Positions 24,115 to 32,272 of a DNA stretch of 64,000 bases are shown one piece after another. Source of the DNA: Motilimonas eburnea (GTDB taxonomy: Bacteria; Pseudomonadota; Gammaproteobacteria; Enterobacterales; CBDFNC01); the NCBI RefSeq assembly GCF_021295345.1, contig NZ_JAIMJB010000003.1, positions 141,763 to 205,762 of the forward strand, written 5' to 3'. The translations under genes were made by a program, and so were the position numbers. Every line of letters starts with the position of its first letter. Position 1 is the stretch's first letter. A model generated the notes under the pieces. That model did not search any database and was not told the origin of the DNA. It worked only from the letters and a program-made list of their open reading frames with translations.

Positions 24115-24884
24115 TGGCTCACCTCCGCAATCAAAGGTAAGCGAATTAAGTCAGGAATAGCGGACTTTTTGGCAATCTCGATGGCCTGTTTCACATCCGC
24201 GCCATAGCTGGCATCCACTTCTAACCACACGCCATTTTGCTTATCCCAGCTCCACACTTGCTTGCCATCAAGAGATAAAGCCACCAAGACTAAGCGGCCC
24301 AAATAAAAGTAATGCACGGTGCGCGTGGTCTCACCTAAGGTTAACTCGCCTTGGTATTCACCGATTTTACTGCCGTATTCGGCTTCAATTTGGTACGCGG
24401 TCAAAATACGGCGGTATTTTTCCGCTTCGGTGATGTCCGCTTGGGTCATCATTTGCTGCAGCTGCGCAATTCTTTCTTGTCTTTCTTCGGGTAAGAAAGG
24501 CGTATCGAGGGCAACAAACTGCGCCAGCTTGTCTAGCATCTGCGTCATCAAAGGCACTAAGCCTTGGCGCGTTTCTTTCACGTCGATGATTTGCTGCTCG
24601 TAAGAGGCAATCTCTTGGCCTTGGTCTTTAACTAGCTCACTAAGATAAAGGTTATATTGGGCCAATTGCTGCGCTTCACTTTGTAGCGCATTTACTTGCG
24701 CGATAATGGCCTGTTTTTCATCATCCAGGTTGTTTATGGTCTGCTGTGCCTGTTGGCCTTGCTCGACGTCTTTTAGCGCCTGCTGCTGAACTTGACTGAC
24801 ACTGGCAGCAGTTGCAGATGCACTGATAACCAGCCAAGCGATGCCTAACGGCAACCCTTGATTTAAAATACGGCGATACAACAA
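24111..24884 (-). CDS. DUF3450 periplasmic coiled-coil protein of TonB2 operon
   Basis: A 257-residue exported protein. The signal peptide is MLYRRILNQGLPLGIAWLVI and onwards to TATAA. Residues 28-110 form a long coiled coil rich in Gln and Glu. The C-terminal domain (150-257) has the DUF3450 features, for example YRRILTAYQIEAEYGSKIGEY, VHYFYLGRLVLVALSLDGKQ and WSWDKQNGVWLEVD. This is the usual first gene of TonB2 clusters and probably organises the complex with TtpC in the periplasm; its exact job is not settled. Fur-type sites lie upstream, consistent with induction under iron limitation. Confidence 0.9.
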   Translation of the reverse strand: MLYRRILNQGLPLGIAWLVISASATAASVSQVQQQALKDVEQGQQAQQTINNLDDEKQAIIAQVNALQSEAQQLAQYNLYLSELVKDQGQEIASYEQQIIDVKETRQGLVPLMTQMLDKLAQFVALDTPFLPEERQERIAQLQQMMTQADITEAEKYRRILTAYQIEAEYGSKIGEYQGELTLGETTRTVHYFYLGRLVLVALSLDGKQVWSWDKQNGVWLEVDASYGADVKQAIEIAKKSAIPDLIRLPLIAEVSQ

Positions 24885-24936
24885 AACGACCTCGATTTAG
24901 CAGTGATAATGGAATAATTGATAACAACTCTCTTAT

Positions 24937-24955
24937 GATAATGAATCTCATTAGA
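24937..24955. promoter_or_regulatory. Fur box upstream of TonB2 operon
   Basis: GATAATGAATCTCATTAGA matches the 19-bp Fur consensus GATAATGATAATCATTATC at 14 positions. It lies 53 bases upstream of the DUF3450 start codon. A second, poorer AT-rich match (TGATAATGG... TTGATAAC) is at 24903-24924. Repression by Fur with iron is expected for TonB2 operons. Confidence 0.78.
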
Positions 24956-25060
24956 GTTAACAATCAAAAACATGCTTATTATAATCTTTTATTGTAGCCA
25001 AGTCGGCTGGTTAAATAATCAGCATTATTTGGCCTTCGAGAGCAGCCAGTTTATTCCAAC

Positions 25061-25126
25061 ATGAGTAAGCTATGACTAAGCCATGACTAAACCGTGACTA
25101 AGCCGTGATTTGCTCGTGATAAAGTC
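25061..25126. repeat. degenerate 11-bp tandem repeat (ATGACTAAGCC type)
   Basis: Six successive 11-base units: ATGAGTAAGCT, ATGACTAAGCC, ATGACTAAACC, GTGACTAAGCC, GTGATTTGCTC, GTGATAAAGTC. The middle four are close and the last two are degenerate. The period is about one helical turn. The array lies 124-189 bases upstream of the FAD oxidoreductase start and may be a regulator array or a slippage remnant. Confidence 0.8.
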
Positions 25127-25249
25127 ACATACATGGTCTGATCCATTTTCATTGACTTCGCGTATTTCAATGTGAGCTAGAGCACAGTAGAATGGCTCTA
25201 ACCCAGTACTTCGAGATAGCATCCAACACATAGGAACAGAGCGTCCGTT

Positions 25250-26797
25250 ATGGCCAATCATATCGCTGACAACACATCACATCTGGCAACGGTGGGTATC
25301 ATTGGGGCCGGTGTCGCAGGCTCAACCATTGCCTTGCGTCTTGCTGAACTAGGTATCAAAACACTGCTGATTGAACGCGGTGATGGTTTGGTAAACGGTC
25401 CGCCTATGTGTCATTTGCACGCGGGGGGAAATCTGTACCGTGAAATCAGCGATCAGCAATGCTTAAAGTTACTTAAGCAGTCGATTGAAACCCTTCGAAT
25501 CTATCCTCACTGCGTGAATCAGCGCCCGACCGTGATTGCTGTTCCGACTCAAGATCCCGGCGATCCTAGCGATCTGATGCCAAGGCTGCATTTACTGCGC
25601 GATGAATATCAGCGCATCGTGGCCGCAGACCCACTGAACCAAGTGCTGGGCCAACCAGAAAACTATTTCACTTTATACCAGCGTGAAGATTTAGACCGCC
25701 TTGCTCTGTGTCCGACTCCGGTGCAGCCTAGCTCAAATGACGATTGGATGATCCCTATCGCCAAGCAAGTGGATCTCGACAAACTCAAATTCCCACTGGT
25801 GCTCGTTCAGGAATACGGCCTGAGCTCGTTGCGCATCGCCGCCACCGCCAGCTTAGCATTAGCACAACTGGAATGCGCTCAAGTACTCACTAATACTCAA
25901 GTGACCCAAGTAACGCCCAATCAAGATGGCTGGTTAATTGAATCGCAAGGTAAGCAAGGCGTGCAGCAATATCAGGTCGATTACCTCGTTAATGCCTGCG
26001 GTTTTCGCACTGGCTCTGTTGATGATATGGCCAAGTTTTCACGCCAACGTATGGTGGAATTTAAGGCGGCCTATATTGCCCGTTGGCCTGAGCCTAACGC
26101 CGTTTGGCCCGAAGTAATTTTTCATGGTCAACGCGGTACACCTAAAGGCATGGCACAATTGACGCCGTATTGTGATGGCCATTTTCAGCTGCACGGCATG
26201 ACCAAGGACATTACCTTGTTTAACGGCGGCCTAGTTCATTCAAGTACGGCGAGCTCACAGCCTAAACTCCCCGATGCCTTAGTGAATAAAATTATTCACC
26301 AATGGCCGATGGATGTATTAAAGCAGCGCACCGAGCAAGCCGTCGATCATGTTAGCCAGTTTGTGCCGAGCTTTGCCAGTGCTGAATTTGGTGGTAAGCC
26401 TTTGTACGGCGCTCAGCAAATACCCGGCGATGATGCGGACTTACGCGCGGCGGCGGTGTCATTTGAGCCACACCATTACGCCCGCGCTGAAATCGTCAAA
26501 GCCTCTTCGGCCCTGACCGCTGCGGATCAGATCTTGGCGAAGCTGACGGAATTGGATCTTGTTAGCCCTTGCGACGCCGCGCCGCGCGAGGCCCAGTTTA
26601 CAACCACTTTAGGCCTAGCACCTAAACAAATTACTCAGTTGGCTATGGAGTTAGCCATCGCCCGTCAGTACCCACCAGCCTTAGCTTTGCCCTATCACGC
26701 CGCGTCCAGCCGTGACCAAGCCGCTAACACATCAGGTAAGCCAAGTTATTCCAGCATTCATGCTGAAAAATCAGATCTAACGCGCGTTTTCGCATAA
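25250..26797 (+). CDS. FAD-dependent oxidoreductase
   Basis: A 515-residue flavoprotein of the D-amino-acid-oxidase-like/Rossmann group. The FAD-binding dinucleotide motif VGIIGAGVAGSTIALRLAE (residues 15-33) with IERGD some ten residues later is intact. The next landmark, MCHLHAGGNLYREI (54-67), and the long middle part (VDYLVNACGFRTG, about 245) are typical of this protein group in Vibrio and Shewanella. The layout, with a GGNLYRE block, is vaguely like malate:quinone oxidoreductases, but the substrate cannot be deduced. No signal peptide. It is a single gene with a promoter region holding 11-bp repeats, followed after 99 bases by the NlpC/P60 gene. Confidence 0.82.
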   Translation: MANHIADNTSHLATVGIIGAGVAGSTIALRLAELGIKTLLIERGDGLVNGPPMCHLHAGGNLYREISDQQCLKLLKQSIETLRIYPHCVNQRPTVIAVPTQDPGDPSDLMPRLHLLRDEYQRIVAADPLNQVLGQPENYFTLYQREDLDRLALCPTPVQPSSNDDWMIPIAKQVDLDKLKFPLVLVQEYGLSSLRIAATASLALAQLECAQVLTNTQVTQVTPNQDGWLIESQGKQGVQQYQVDYLVNACGFRTGSVDDMAKFSRQRMVEFKAAYIARWPEPNAVWPEVIFHGQRGTPKGMAQLTPYCDGHFQLHGMTKDITLFNGGLVHSSTASSQPKLPDALVNKIIHQWPMDVLKQRTEQAVDHVSQFVPSFASAEFGGKPLYGAQQIPGDDADLRAAAVSFEPHHYARAEIVKASSALTAADQILAKLTELDLVSPCDAAPREAQFTTTLGLAPKQITQLAMELAIARQYPPALALPYHAASSRDQAANTSGKPSYSSIHAEKSDLTRVFA

Positions 26798-26896
26798 AAA
26801 TAGCGTTACTGTAGAACTTTTTGCTAAAATCGCGGACTCATAATGAGTTCGTGATTATTTATTTTCAAAGCTAATGATTTTTCAGGATTAATTTTT

Positions 26897-27388
26897 ATGG
26901 TATTGCGTTCAACCAAAGCACTGGCGCTCGTTGTGGCCTTGCTTTTCCCCTCCTTGGCATCAGCCAATGCCGATATGATCGATTTTGCTCGCCAATATAA
27001 GGGCACCGAGTACGTTTGGGGTGGCACCACTCCCGATGGCTTTGACTGCTCCGGCTTTATTCAATATGTCTATAACGAATTTGATATCAGCATCCCTCGC
27101 ACCACACGCGCTTATCCCAGCCTGTTTGATCGCGAAGTCCCTTTAAATGAAGCTCGAGTGGGTGATTTAATTGTCTTTACCGGCACCGATGCCAGTATCC
27201 GTCGTCCGGGTCACGCAGGCATCATCAGCGAGATCGACGATGGCAAGTTGATGTTCTTACATAGTTCGTCTTCGAAAAAACATTTTGGTGTTTCTGAGAC
27301 CAACTATTATAAGAGTGGCTACCCTAAGCGATTTTTAAAAATTATTCGTATGACGGATAACGAAAGCGACGCTGACATCAGCAGCTAA
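26897..27388 (+). CDS. NlpC/P60-family peptidoglycan endopeptidase
   Basis: A 163-residue exported enzyme. The signal peptide (about residues 1-23, ending ASANA) leads straight into an NlpC/P60 domain. All parts are visible: YKGTEYVWGGTTPDGFDCSGF with catalytic Cys C51, RPGHAGII with His H106, and FLHSSS with the third residue H122. Such enzymes cut the bond between D-Glu and diaminopimelate in peptide stems of the cell wall, in the periplasm. There is no SH3 or LysM targeting domain, so it is a minimal form. It probably has its own promoter. A different in-frame opposite-strand ORF is a shadow. Confidence 0.92.
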   Translation: MVLRSTKALALVVALLFPSLASANADMIDFARQYKGTEYVWGGTTPDGFDCSGFIQYVYNEFDISIPRTTRAYPSLFDREVPLNEARVGDLIVFTGTDASIRRPGHAGIISEIDDGKLMFLHSSSSKKHFGVSETNYYKSGYPKRFLKIIRMTDNESDADISS

Positions 27389-27564
27389 TCCCTACTAACA
27401 TCTTGCCTCCTTGTATAAGCTGTAAAATGTTAGCTCTGGGAGGCGAGCTTGCTCGGCGAAAAAGCCCTCAACAAAACAAGCTTAAGGCTAATTCCACCCA
27501 ATCCCATGATGGTCGCTATGGGTGCGATAAGTTATGATAGACCTTTTGCTCTGTGACCTTCTTT

Positions 27565-28437
27565 ATGCCTGCTTTATTGCCCAATATTCCTATTAGTGCC
27601 CGTTTTATGCTGCTGTCGGCCCTTGGCTTTGCCATTATGTCGGCCTGTGTGAAATTGGTTAGCCAATATCACATTCCGGTATTAGAAATTGTGGCGGCGC
27701 GGGCACTGGTTTCCTTGCTGCTGAGCTACCTAGACGTAAAACGCAAAGGTATTTCGCCTTGGGGTGAGCAAAAAGGCTGGCTATTTGCCCGTGGTGCGGT
27801 GGGAGCGTTGGCATTAATCTGCGTTTATTACTCCATTGCCACCTTGCCGCTGGCTGAGGCTACCTTGCTGCAATATCTGCACCCCGTTTTTACGGCGTTG
27901 ATTGCCCTGCTGTTTTTAAAAGAGCCGATACTGCATTCCACTAAACTTTGTATCTGCCTTAGCTTAGTTGGTTTGGGGATAATGATAAGCCCGGGATTGG
28001 GACTCGATCCTGCTGCAGGTTTGCCTTGGTTTAGTATTGTTATCGCCCTGCTGGGCGCCTTTGGCAGCGCCGTGGCTTATGTTATCGTGCGCAAGTTAAG
28101 TCGCACTGAAGACAGCTCAGTGATCATTATGTACTTCCCGCTCATTGCACTGCCATTGTCGTTAATATTGCTAGGTGACGATTTTGTGGTGCCGCCACCC
28201 GAGGCGCTCGTGCTTTTACTGTTTGTCGGCATTTTTACTCAGGTGGGACAGGTCGGTTTAACCAAGGCCATGCAGTCTGAATCGGCCAGTAAAGCCACGG
28301 CTTACTCTTATGTGCAGGTGCTGTTTTCTATGTTATTTGGCTGGCTGATCTTTAGTGAGCTGCCCTCTATCTATAGTTGGATAGGTGGCAGCTTTATCTT
28401 GATGGGCGCGTTAATTAACGTGTTGTGGAAGCGTTAA
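27565..28437 (+). CDS. EamA/DMT-family transporter
   Basis: A 290-residue inner-membrane protein with ten predicted helices in two EamA repeats (about 15-145 and 160-288). Helix segments visible include MLLSALGFAIMSACVKLV, GAVGALALICVYYSIATLPL with the family-typical PLAEATLLQYLHPVFTALIALLFLKE, and in the second repeat VQVLFSMLFGWLIFSELPS. It probably exports or imports a small metabolite such as an amino acid or purine; the substrate is not predictable. The frame starts at GTG 27553, but the ATG at 27565 is as likely; no ribosome site separates them. A strong terminator follows at 28443. Confidence 0.9.
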   Translation: MPALLPNIPISARFMLLSALGFAIMSACVKLVSQYHIPVLEIVAARALVSLLLSYLDVKRKGISPWGEQKGWLFARGAVGALALICVYYSIATLPLAEATLLQYLHPVFTALIALLFLKEPILHSTKLCICLSLVGLGIMISPGLGLDPAAGLPWFSIVIALLGAFGSAVAYVIVRKLSRTEDSSVIIMYFPLIALPLSLILLGDDFVVPPPEALVLLLFVGIFTQVGQVGLTKAMQSESASKATAYSYVQVLFSMLFGWLIFSELPSIYSWIGGSFILMGALINVLWKR

Positions 28438-28442
28438 ACACT

Positions 28443-28463
28443 AAGGGGCCGAATCGGCCCCTT
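28443..28463. terminator. bidirectional hairpin terminator between DMT gene and T1SS operon
   Basis: Arms AAGGGGCCGA and TCGGCCCCTT are perfect reverse complements with only one base between them, so the real loop uses the inner pairs. On the plus strand it is followed by ATTTAAT. It sits between the stops of convergent genes and can end both the DMT gene and the 19-kb adhesin operon. Confidence 0.82.
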
Positions 28464-28486
28464 ATTTAATACAAACAGTGTTCTTA

Positions 28487-29026
28487 TCAGCGATAGCCCC
28501 CTTCAAACTTGGCGCTATTGATACCTAAGGTCACTAAATTGGTTTGGCTGATAACCGCAGGGGCAGCCAACCAGCCTTGCTGTTGCCAGCGCTGTTTATC
28601 TAGCCCTGCTAAACGTGCGCCCAGTTCAATGCCGAGCTGGCCCGTTTGGCCGCGATTCAAATACAAATAAAGCAGTGGCTGACCCGCACGACCCGAGAAG
28701 AGTTCGGCTTGTTCGGTTGGCGTCGGCTCATTTTGTTCAGGCTTTGCTGCGAGTAACAAACGTAGTGGTTTTTCCCCAAAACGCTGCACATATTGGGCAA
28801 CCTGTTGATCGCTCCAAACCTGCGAACTAAGCAGACCATCGATTTCACCTAGGATCATCGCATCGACATCCCCAGCCACCAGCTGCCATTGGCCGTTATT
28901 TAATTGCGTATCCGGTGCTAATTGGGCTATGGGTAATGGTGTTGTGTTGGCCAGTTGCAGTGCCTGTGCATAAGCACCACTGATACCACTCAATACCAAA
29001 CAGGCCGTAATCAATTGACGTTTCAT
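28487..29026 (-). CDS. small exported protein, last gene of adhesin operon
   Basis: A 179-residue exported protein with a signal peptide (MKRQLITACLVLSGISGAYAQA). The mature part is alpha-beta without membrane helices. Recognisable features are a GDVDAMILGEIDGLL stretch, a QPLLYLYLNRGQTGQLGIELGARL stretch and a C-terminal INSAKFEGGYR. I do not know the family. It starts three bases after the OmpA-family gene and is the last gene of the adhesin/type I secretion operon, so it likely acts in the periplasm or outer membrane with the exporter or adhesin. No cysteine-protease-like (LapG) motif is seen. Confidence 0.75.
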   Translation of the reverse strand: MKRQLITACLVLSGISGAYAQALQLANTTPLPIAQLAPDTQLNNGQWQLVAGDVDAMILGEIDGLLSSQVWSDQQVAQYVQRFGEKPLRLLLAAKPEQNEPTPTEQAELFSGRAGQPLLYLYLNRGQTGQLGIELGARLAGLDKQRWQQQGWLAAPAVISQTNLVTLGINSAKFEGGYR

Positions 29027-29029
29027 GGC

Positions 29030-29623
29030 TTATTGCTCCTTGATTTGGCTATTGGCAAACACGTCCCAAGCCTGCTCAGCTTGAAATTCCCCGTGGCTGA
29101 TGACGGCAATGGTGCGACGCTGACGCTGCTTTAAATATTGCGTCAACTTGGTTTGCTCAGAGAACACTTGGCTAGCAATGCGCTCCCTTGATATCCCCGT
29201 GGCCACCAACGCATTGGCAATAGCTTGATTGCGCCTTTGTGCTAACGCCGTATTATATTCAAGTGAGCCTTCTGCGCTGGTATCACCAATTAAGGTTAGG
29301 CTCGCTTTGCTGTCTTCGCGCAGCCAATCGGCTAATTGGGCGACCTTAGCCAAATCCTCTGATTTTAATTGCGCTTTATCGTAGTCAAAATGAAATACCA
29401 GTCGATTCACTTCCCTGTGCTGATGCCAAATCGCACAACCTTGATCATCGACCTTAGCTTGAGTCGGCGTATCTCGACATAGATCCCGTTGATTGATCAC
29501 GCCGTCTTTATCTTGGTCGCGCAAATCATCAATTTGATAACGCTGCACTTGCAGATCGGCCATTTGCACACACCCTACTAAGGGCAGCAGCATGAGTCCC
29601 ACTAACCATTTATTGTTCATCAC
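29030..29623 (-). CDS. OmpA-family lipoprotein of the adhesin operon
   Basis: A 197-residue outer-membrane-type lipoprotein. The signal sequence ends in a lipobox (LPLVGC, Cys at about 18). A thrombospondin type 3-like Ca-binding stretch with DQDKDGVINQRDLC and a second cysteine follows at 37-70. The OmpA C-terminal peptidoglycan-binding domain (about 75-185) has FHFDYDKAQLKSEDLAKVAQLADWL, GDTSAEGSLEYNTALAQRRNQA. It overlaps the end of the TolC-type gene by 14 bases. OmpA-family proteins are common in LapA-type operons of Vibrio and Shewanella and may anchor or stabilise the exporter or adhesin at the cell wall. Confidence 0.9.
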   Translation of the reverse strand: MMNNKWLVGLMLLPLVGCVQMADLQVQRYQIDDLRDQDKDGVINQRDLCRDTPTQAKVDDQGCAIWHQHREVNRLVFHFDYDKAQLKSEDLAKVAQLADWLREDSKASLTLIGDTSAEGSLEYNTALAQRRNQAIANALVATGISRERIASQVFSEQTKLTQYLKQRQRRTIAVISHGEFQAEQAWDVFANSQIKEQ

Positions 29624-30935
29624 GGATCACCTCTTGTTGCCATTGCTCAGGATAAGCCAATCTAAGTGCATAACCTAACCGGCCAGTGGCATTCAGTAAG
29701 CGATAACTCGCCAAGCGTTGGCTAAAATGGGTTTCGATGTAATTTTTACGCGCTAAAAACACTTCTACCTTGGCATCCAACACATCTAACAGTGAACGTC
29801 TGCCCAACTGGAACTGCTCAATGTAGCCTTTTTCAGCCAATTTAGCGGCGTCGACATTTTGTTGCAGATATTCGATTTGTTGGCGCTGTAAATCCCAAGC
29901 GTTCCAAGATAACCGGGTGCCTTCGGTCACTTGCTGCTCGGTGCGTAGGCGTATCGCACGCGCTTGCTCTTTACGCCAACTGGCCGCTTCGGTTCGCGCC
30001 GTGGTTTCACCGCCACTGTAGAGATCATAACTGACGGTCAGCATGACTCTGGCGTCACTGTCTTTGCCTTCAAAGCCACCGATATCATCATTGCGATTGG
30101 CGTGTAATTCAACATTGACCTCGGGATAAAAATCGGCTTTTTCACGCTGTAATTCTTGTTTCGCTGCCGCCATATCGGCAATCGCGGCCTTAATTTCGGG
30201 ATGACTGTCCAGCGCTAAGCGAATCGCCTCTTGCTCGCTGCGAGGTAATAATTGGCTATCGACTTGCGGCTCGATCAACTCGCCAGCATCCGCCCCCACT
30301 AATTTGTAAAACTCAACTTGCTTATCGAGTAAGTTGTTTTTCGCCGCCACTAAAGACGATTTTGAGGTGGCCACACGCGCTGCAATTTGGGCCAGATCGG
30401 AGCGGCTACTTAAGCCTTTACTTTGCCTGTCTTCGATATCGCGATAGACATCCAAATGATCAGCAACATTACTTTCGGTTAATGCCAGTAGTTGCTCGGC
30501 TTTCAGCAGATCAAGATACACCCGCGCCACATCAAGGGCCAAGTTCTCCGCATCCGATAACAAGGTCAAGCGCTCGGCTTCAGCCTCAAAACTCAAACGT
30601 TCTACTTCAGATTGGGTATGAAAGCCTTTAAAGACATTTTGCGTTGCCTTGATACCCAGCTCTTTACGCGTCAGTTGCTCATCGATTTTTTGGCCCGAGG
30701 AATATTGGGTATCTTCATAACCCACCGCACCGTACAGATTAACCTTAGGGTAGTAGCCCGCCTCAGCGGCACGGCGATCTTTTAAATACGCGGTAAAAGA
30801 CGCGTATTGCTGGGCAATGATGGGGTTATTGTCGATGGCACTGGCGACCGATTGCTCAAGGGTCAACGCATGACTTGAGAGGGGGATGCACAATGTTGCG
30901 CTCAGCGCTACGCTAAGCAATGACATAGACCGCAT
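29610..30935 (-). CDS. TolC-family outer-membrane channel of type I secretion
   Basis: A 441-residue TolC/LapE-like protein, the outer-membrane part of the type I exporter. The signal peptide is about residues 1-23 (ending LSSHA). Two internally similar halves follow: ASAIDNNPIIAQQYASFTAY and LALDSHPEIKAAIADMAAA are equivalent helices. DLYSGGETTARTEAA, EKGYIEQFQLGRRSLLDVLDA and YRLLNATGRLGYAL are standard blocks of this family. It makes a beta-barrel trimer with a periplasmic helical tunnel docking to the HlyD-like protein. It lies 20 bases after that gene. Confidence 0.92.
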   Translation of the reverse strand: MRSMSLLSVALSATLCIPLSSHALTLEQSVASAIDNNPIIAQQYASFTAYLKDRRAAEAGYYPKVNLYGAVGYEDTQYSSGQKIDEQLTRKELGIKATQNVFKGFHTQSEVERLSFEAEAERLTLLSDAENLALDVARVYLDLLKAEQLLALTESNVADHLDVYRDIEDRQSKGLSSRSDLAQIAARVATSKSSLVAAKNNLLDKQVEFYKLVGADAGELIEPQVDSQLLPRSEQEAIRLALDSHPEIKAAIADMAAAKQELQREKADFYPEVNVELHANRNDDIGGFEGKDSDARVMLTVSYDLYSGGETTARTEAASWRKEQARAIRLRTEQQVTEGTRLSWNAWDLQRQQIEYLQQNVDAAKLAEKGYIEQFQLGRRSLLDVLDAKVEVFLARKNYIETHFSQRLASYRLLNATGRLGYALRLAYPEQWQQEVIRDEQ

Positions 30936-30955
30936 AGTTTATTTCCTTATGTTTT

Positions 30956-32272
30956 TTATGGCTCCCGAAGGGCTGCCGCTTTGGCTCTAAGTAAAGGCTT
31001 AAGCCAATAATTTAAAACTGTTTTCTTTCCCGTCAGCACATCGACACTGGCTTGCATACCGGGAATAATGGCAAAGTTCACCTGCTCGGGTGAGGTTTCA
31101 ATATGAGCAAGATAATAGGTTGTGCCTTCTTCATCTTGCAGTGCATCCGGGCTGATATAGGTCACCTCACCTTGCTCGCCGCCGTAAATGACAAAATCAT
31201 AAGCGGTAAACTTAACGGTGGCGGTTAACCCTAGACGCAAATAGGCGATATCTTTTGGCTGGATCTTGGTTTCAATGATCAGCTTGTCGGCCATGGGCAC
31301 CACTTCCATGATGGATTCCCCCGGCTTGATCACACCGCCCAAGGTCCGCCGGTTGATCTCTTTAACCTTGCCCGCCAGCGGCGAATACAAAGAAGTGCGT
31401 TGCAATTGATCTTCCAGAGCAGGCTGGCTTTCATTGAGCTGCGCAAACTGATTTTGCGCCTCGGTCAACTGACTGCGCGCCTTGGTGCGATATTCGCGAG
31501 CCAAATTGCTTAGGTCGGTGATGGCTTCGGCCTTCGCCGCGATGAGTTTTTTCTCGTTGAGGCGAGAACTGCTGACTTCCCCACGCAGTCGCACATGATC
31601 TCGTTGTAATTTAAGTAGCTCGACTTCGGCAATGGCACCGCTTTCGACACTGGCCTGTGTTAGCTTCAACTCTTTGCTGACAAAGCTTAAGCTTTGTTGC
31701 AAGGTCGCCGTGTGGCTTTTGGCTTCATTGAGGGCCTGATTGGCTTGCTCTATTTGTTGCTGCTCTTGCTTTAAGCGCGACATTAATTGCTCTAATCGCT
31801 CTAAATACTCGGCTTGCACCGCCAGTGCGCTGATGTCATCTAAATCGCGCGTATCCACTGCCACTTCGGTGATCTGCACCCGTTGACGCCAATCATTTTG
31901 GTCATCGTCTATCTGAACGCTCGCTAACTCGGCTTCCAAGCGGCGTATAGCAATCGTCAATGCTTGCAGCTGTTGCCGGGTTTCTTGATAGGCTGCTTTA
32001 AATCGAGTGTTGTCTAAGGTGGCTAGCAACTGGCCTTGGCTAACAATATCCCCTTGTTTCACATGCAAAGTAGCCAATAAGCCGCCTTCTAGGCTTTGGA
32101 TTTGTTGCACTGCTTGCGCAGGTACGACCCGGCCTTCGCCGACAATCACTTCATCGAGCTCGGCCCAGCTGGCCCAAGCGATAATGCTGATGATCAGCGC
32201 TGCCACTATCCAGACTAAACGCCGAGAATGCTTAGCTTTAAGTTGCTGTTGCCAATATAACTGCTGACTCAT
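30956..32272 (-). CDS. HlyD/LapC-family membrane-fusion protein
   Basis: A 438-residue adaptor of the type I secretion system. A cytoplasmic basic start (QQLKAKHSRR) precedes one membrane helix (about residues 19-36). The biotinyl-lipoyl-like half (EGRVVPAQAVQQIQSLEGGLLATL) and the long coiled-coil hairpin (about 95-290) follow, then a beta-barrel part (FTAYDFVIYGGEQGEVTYIS) and a C-terminal domain (PGMQASVDVLTGKKTVLNYWLKPL). It connects the ABC exporter to the TolC-type channel. Its start overlaps the end of the exporter gene by four bases. Confidence 0.93.
   Translation of the reverse strand: MSQQLYWQQQLKAKHSRRLVWIVAALIISIIAWASWAELDEVIVGEGRVVPAQAVQQIQSLEGGLLATLHVKQGDIVSQGQLLATLDNTRFKAAYQETRQQLQALTIAIRRLEAELASVQIDDDQNDWRQRVQITEVAVDTRDLDDISALAVQAEYLERLEQLMSRLKQEQQQIEQANQALNEAKSHTATLQQSLSFVSKELKLTQASVESGAIAEVELLKLQRDHVRLRGEVSSSRLNEKKLIAAKAEAITDLSNLAREYRTKARSQLTEAQNQFAQLNESQPALEDQLQRTSLYSPLAGKVKEINRRTLGGVIKPGESIMEVVPMADKLIIETKIQPKDIAYLRLGLTATVKFTAYDFVIYGGEQGEVTYISPDALQDEEGTTYYLAHIETSPEQVNFAIIPGMQASVDVLTGKKTVLNYWLKPLLRAKAAALREP

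Larger units (their letters stand above)
24885..25249. other. 365-bp divergent promoter region, TonB2 operon / oxidoreductase gene
   Basis: The region holds the leftward TonB2 promoter with one good and one weaker Fur-type sequence (24937-24955, 24903-24924), and further right a phased 11-bp degenerate repeat (25061-25126). It also holds the rightward promoter of the oxidoreductase gene. No convincing gene was found in it. Confidence 0.6.

Noticed and set aside
28487..29026. LapG-type cysteine protease for adhesin release
   Set aside because: The protein has no cysteine in its mature part and no transglutaminase-like motif.
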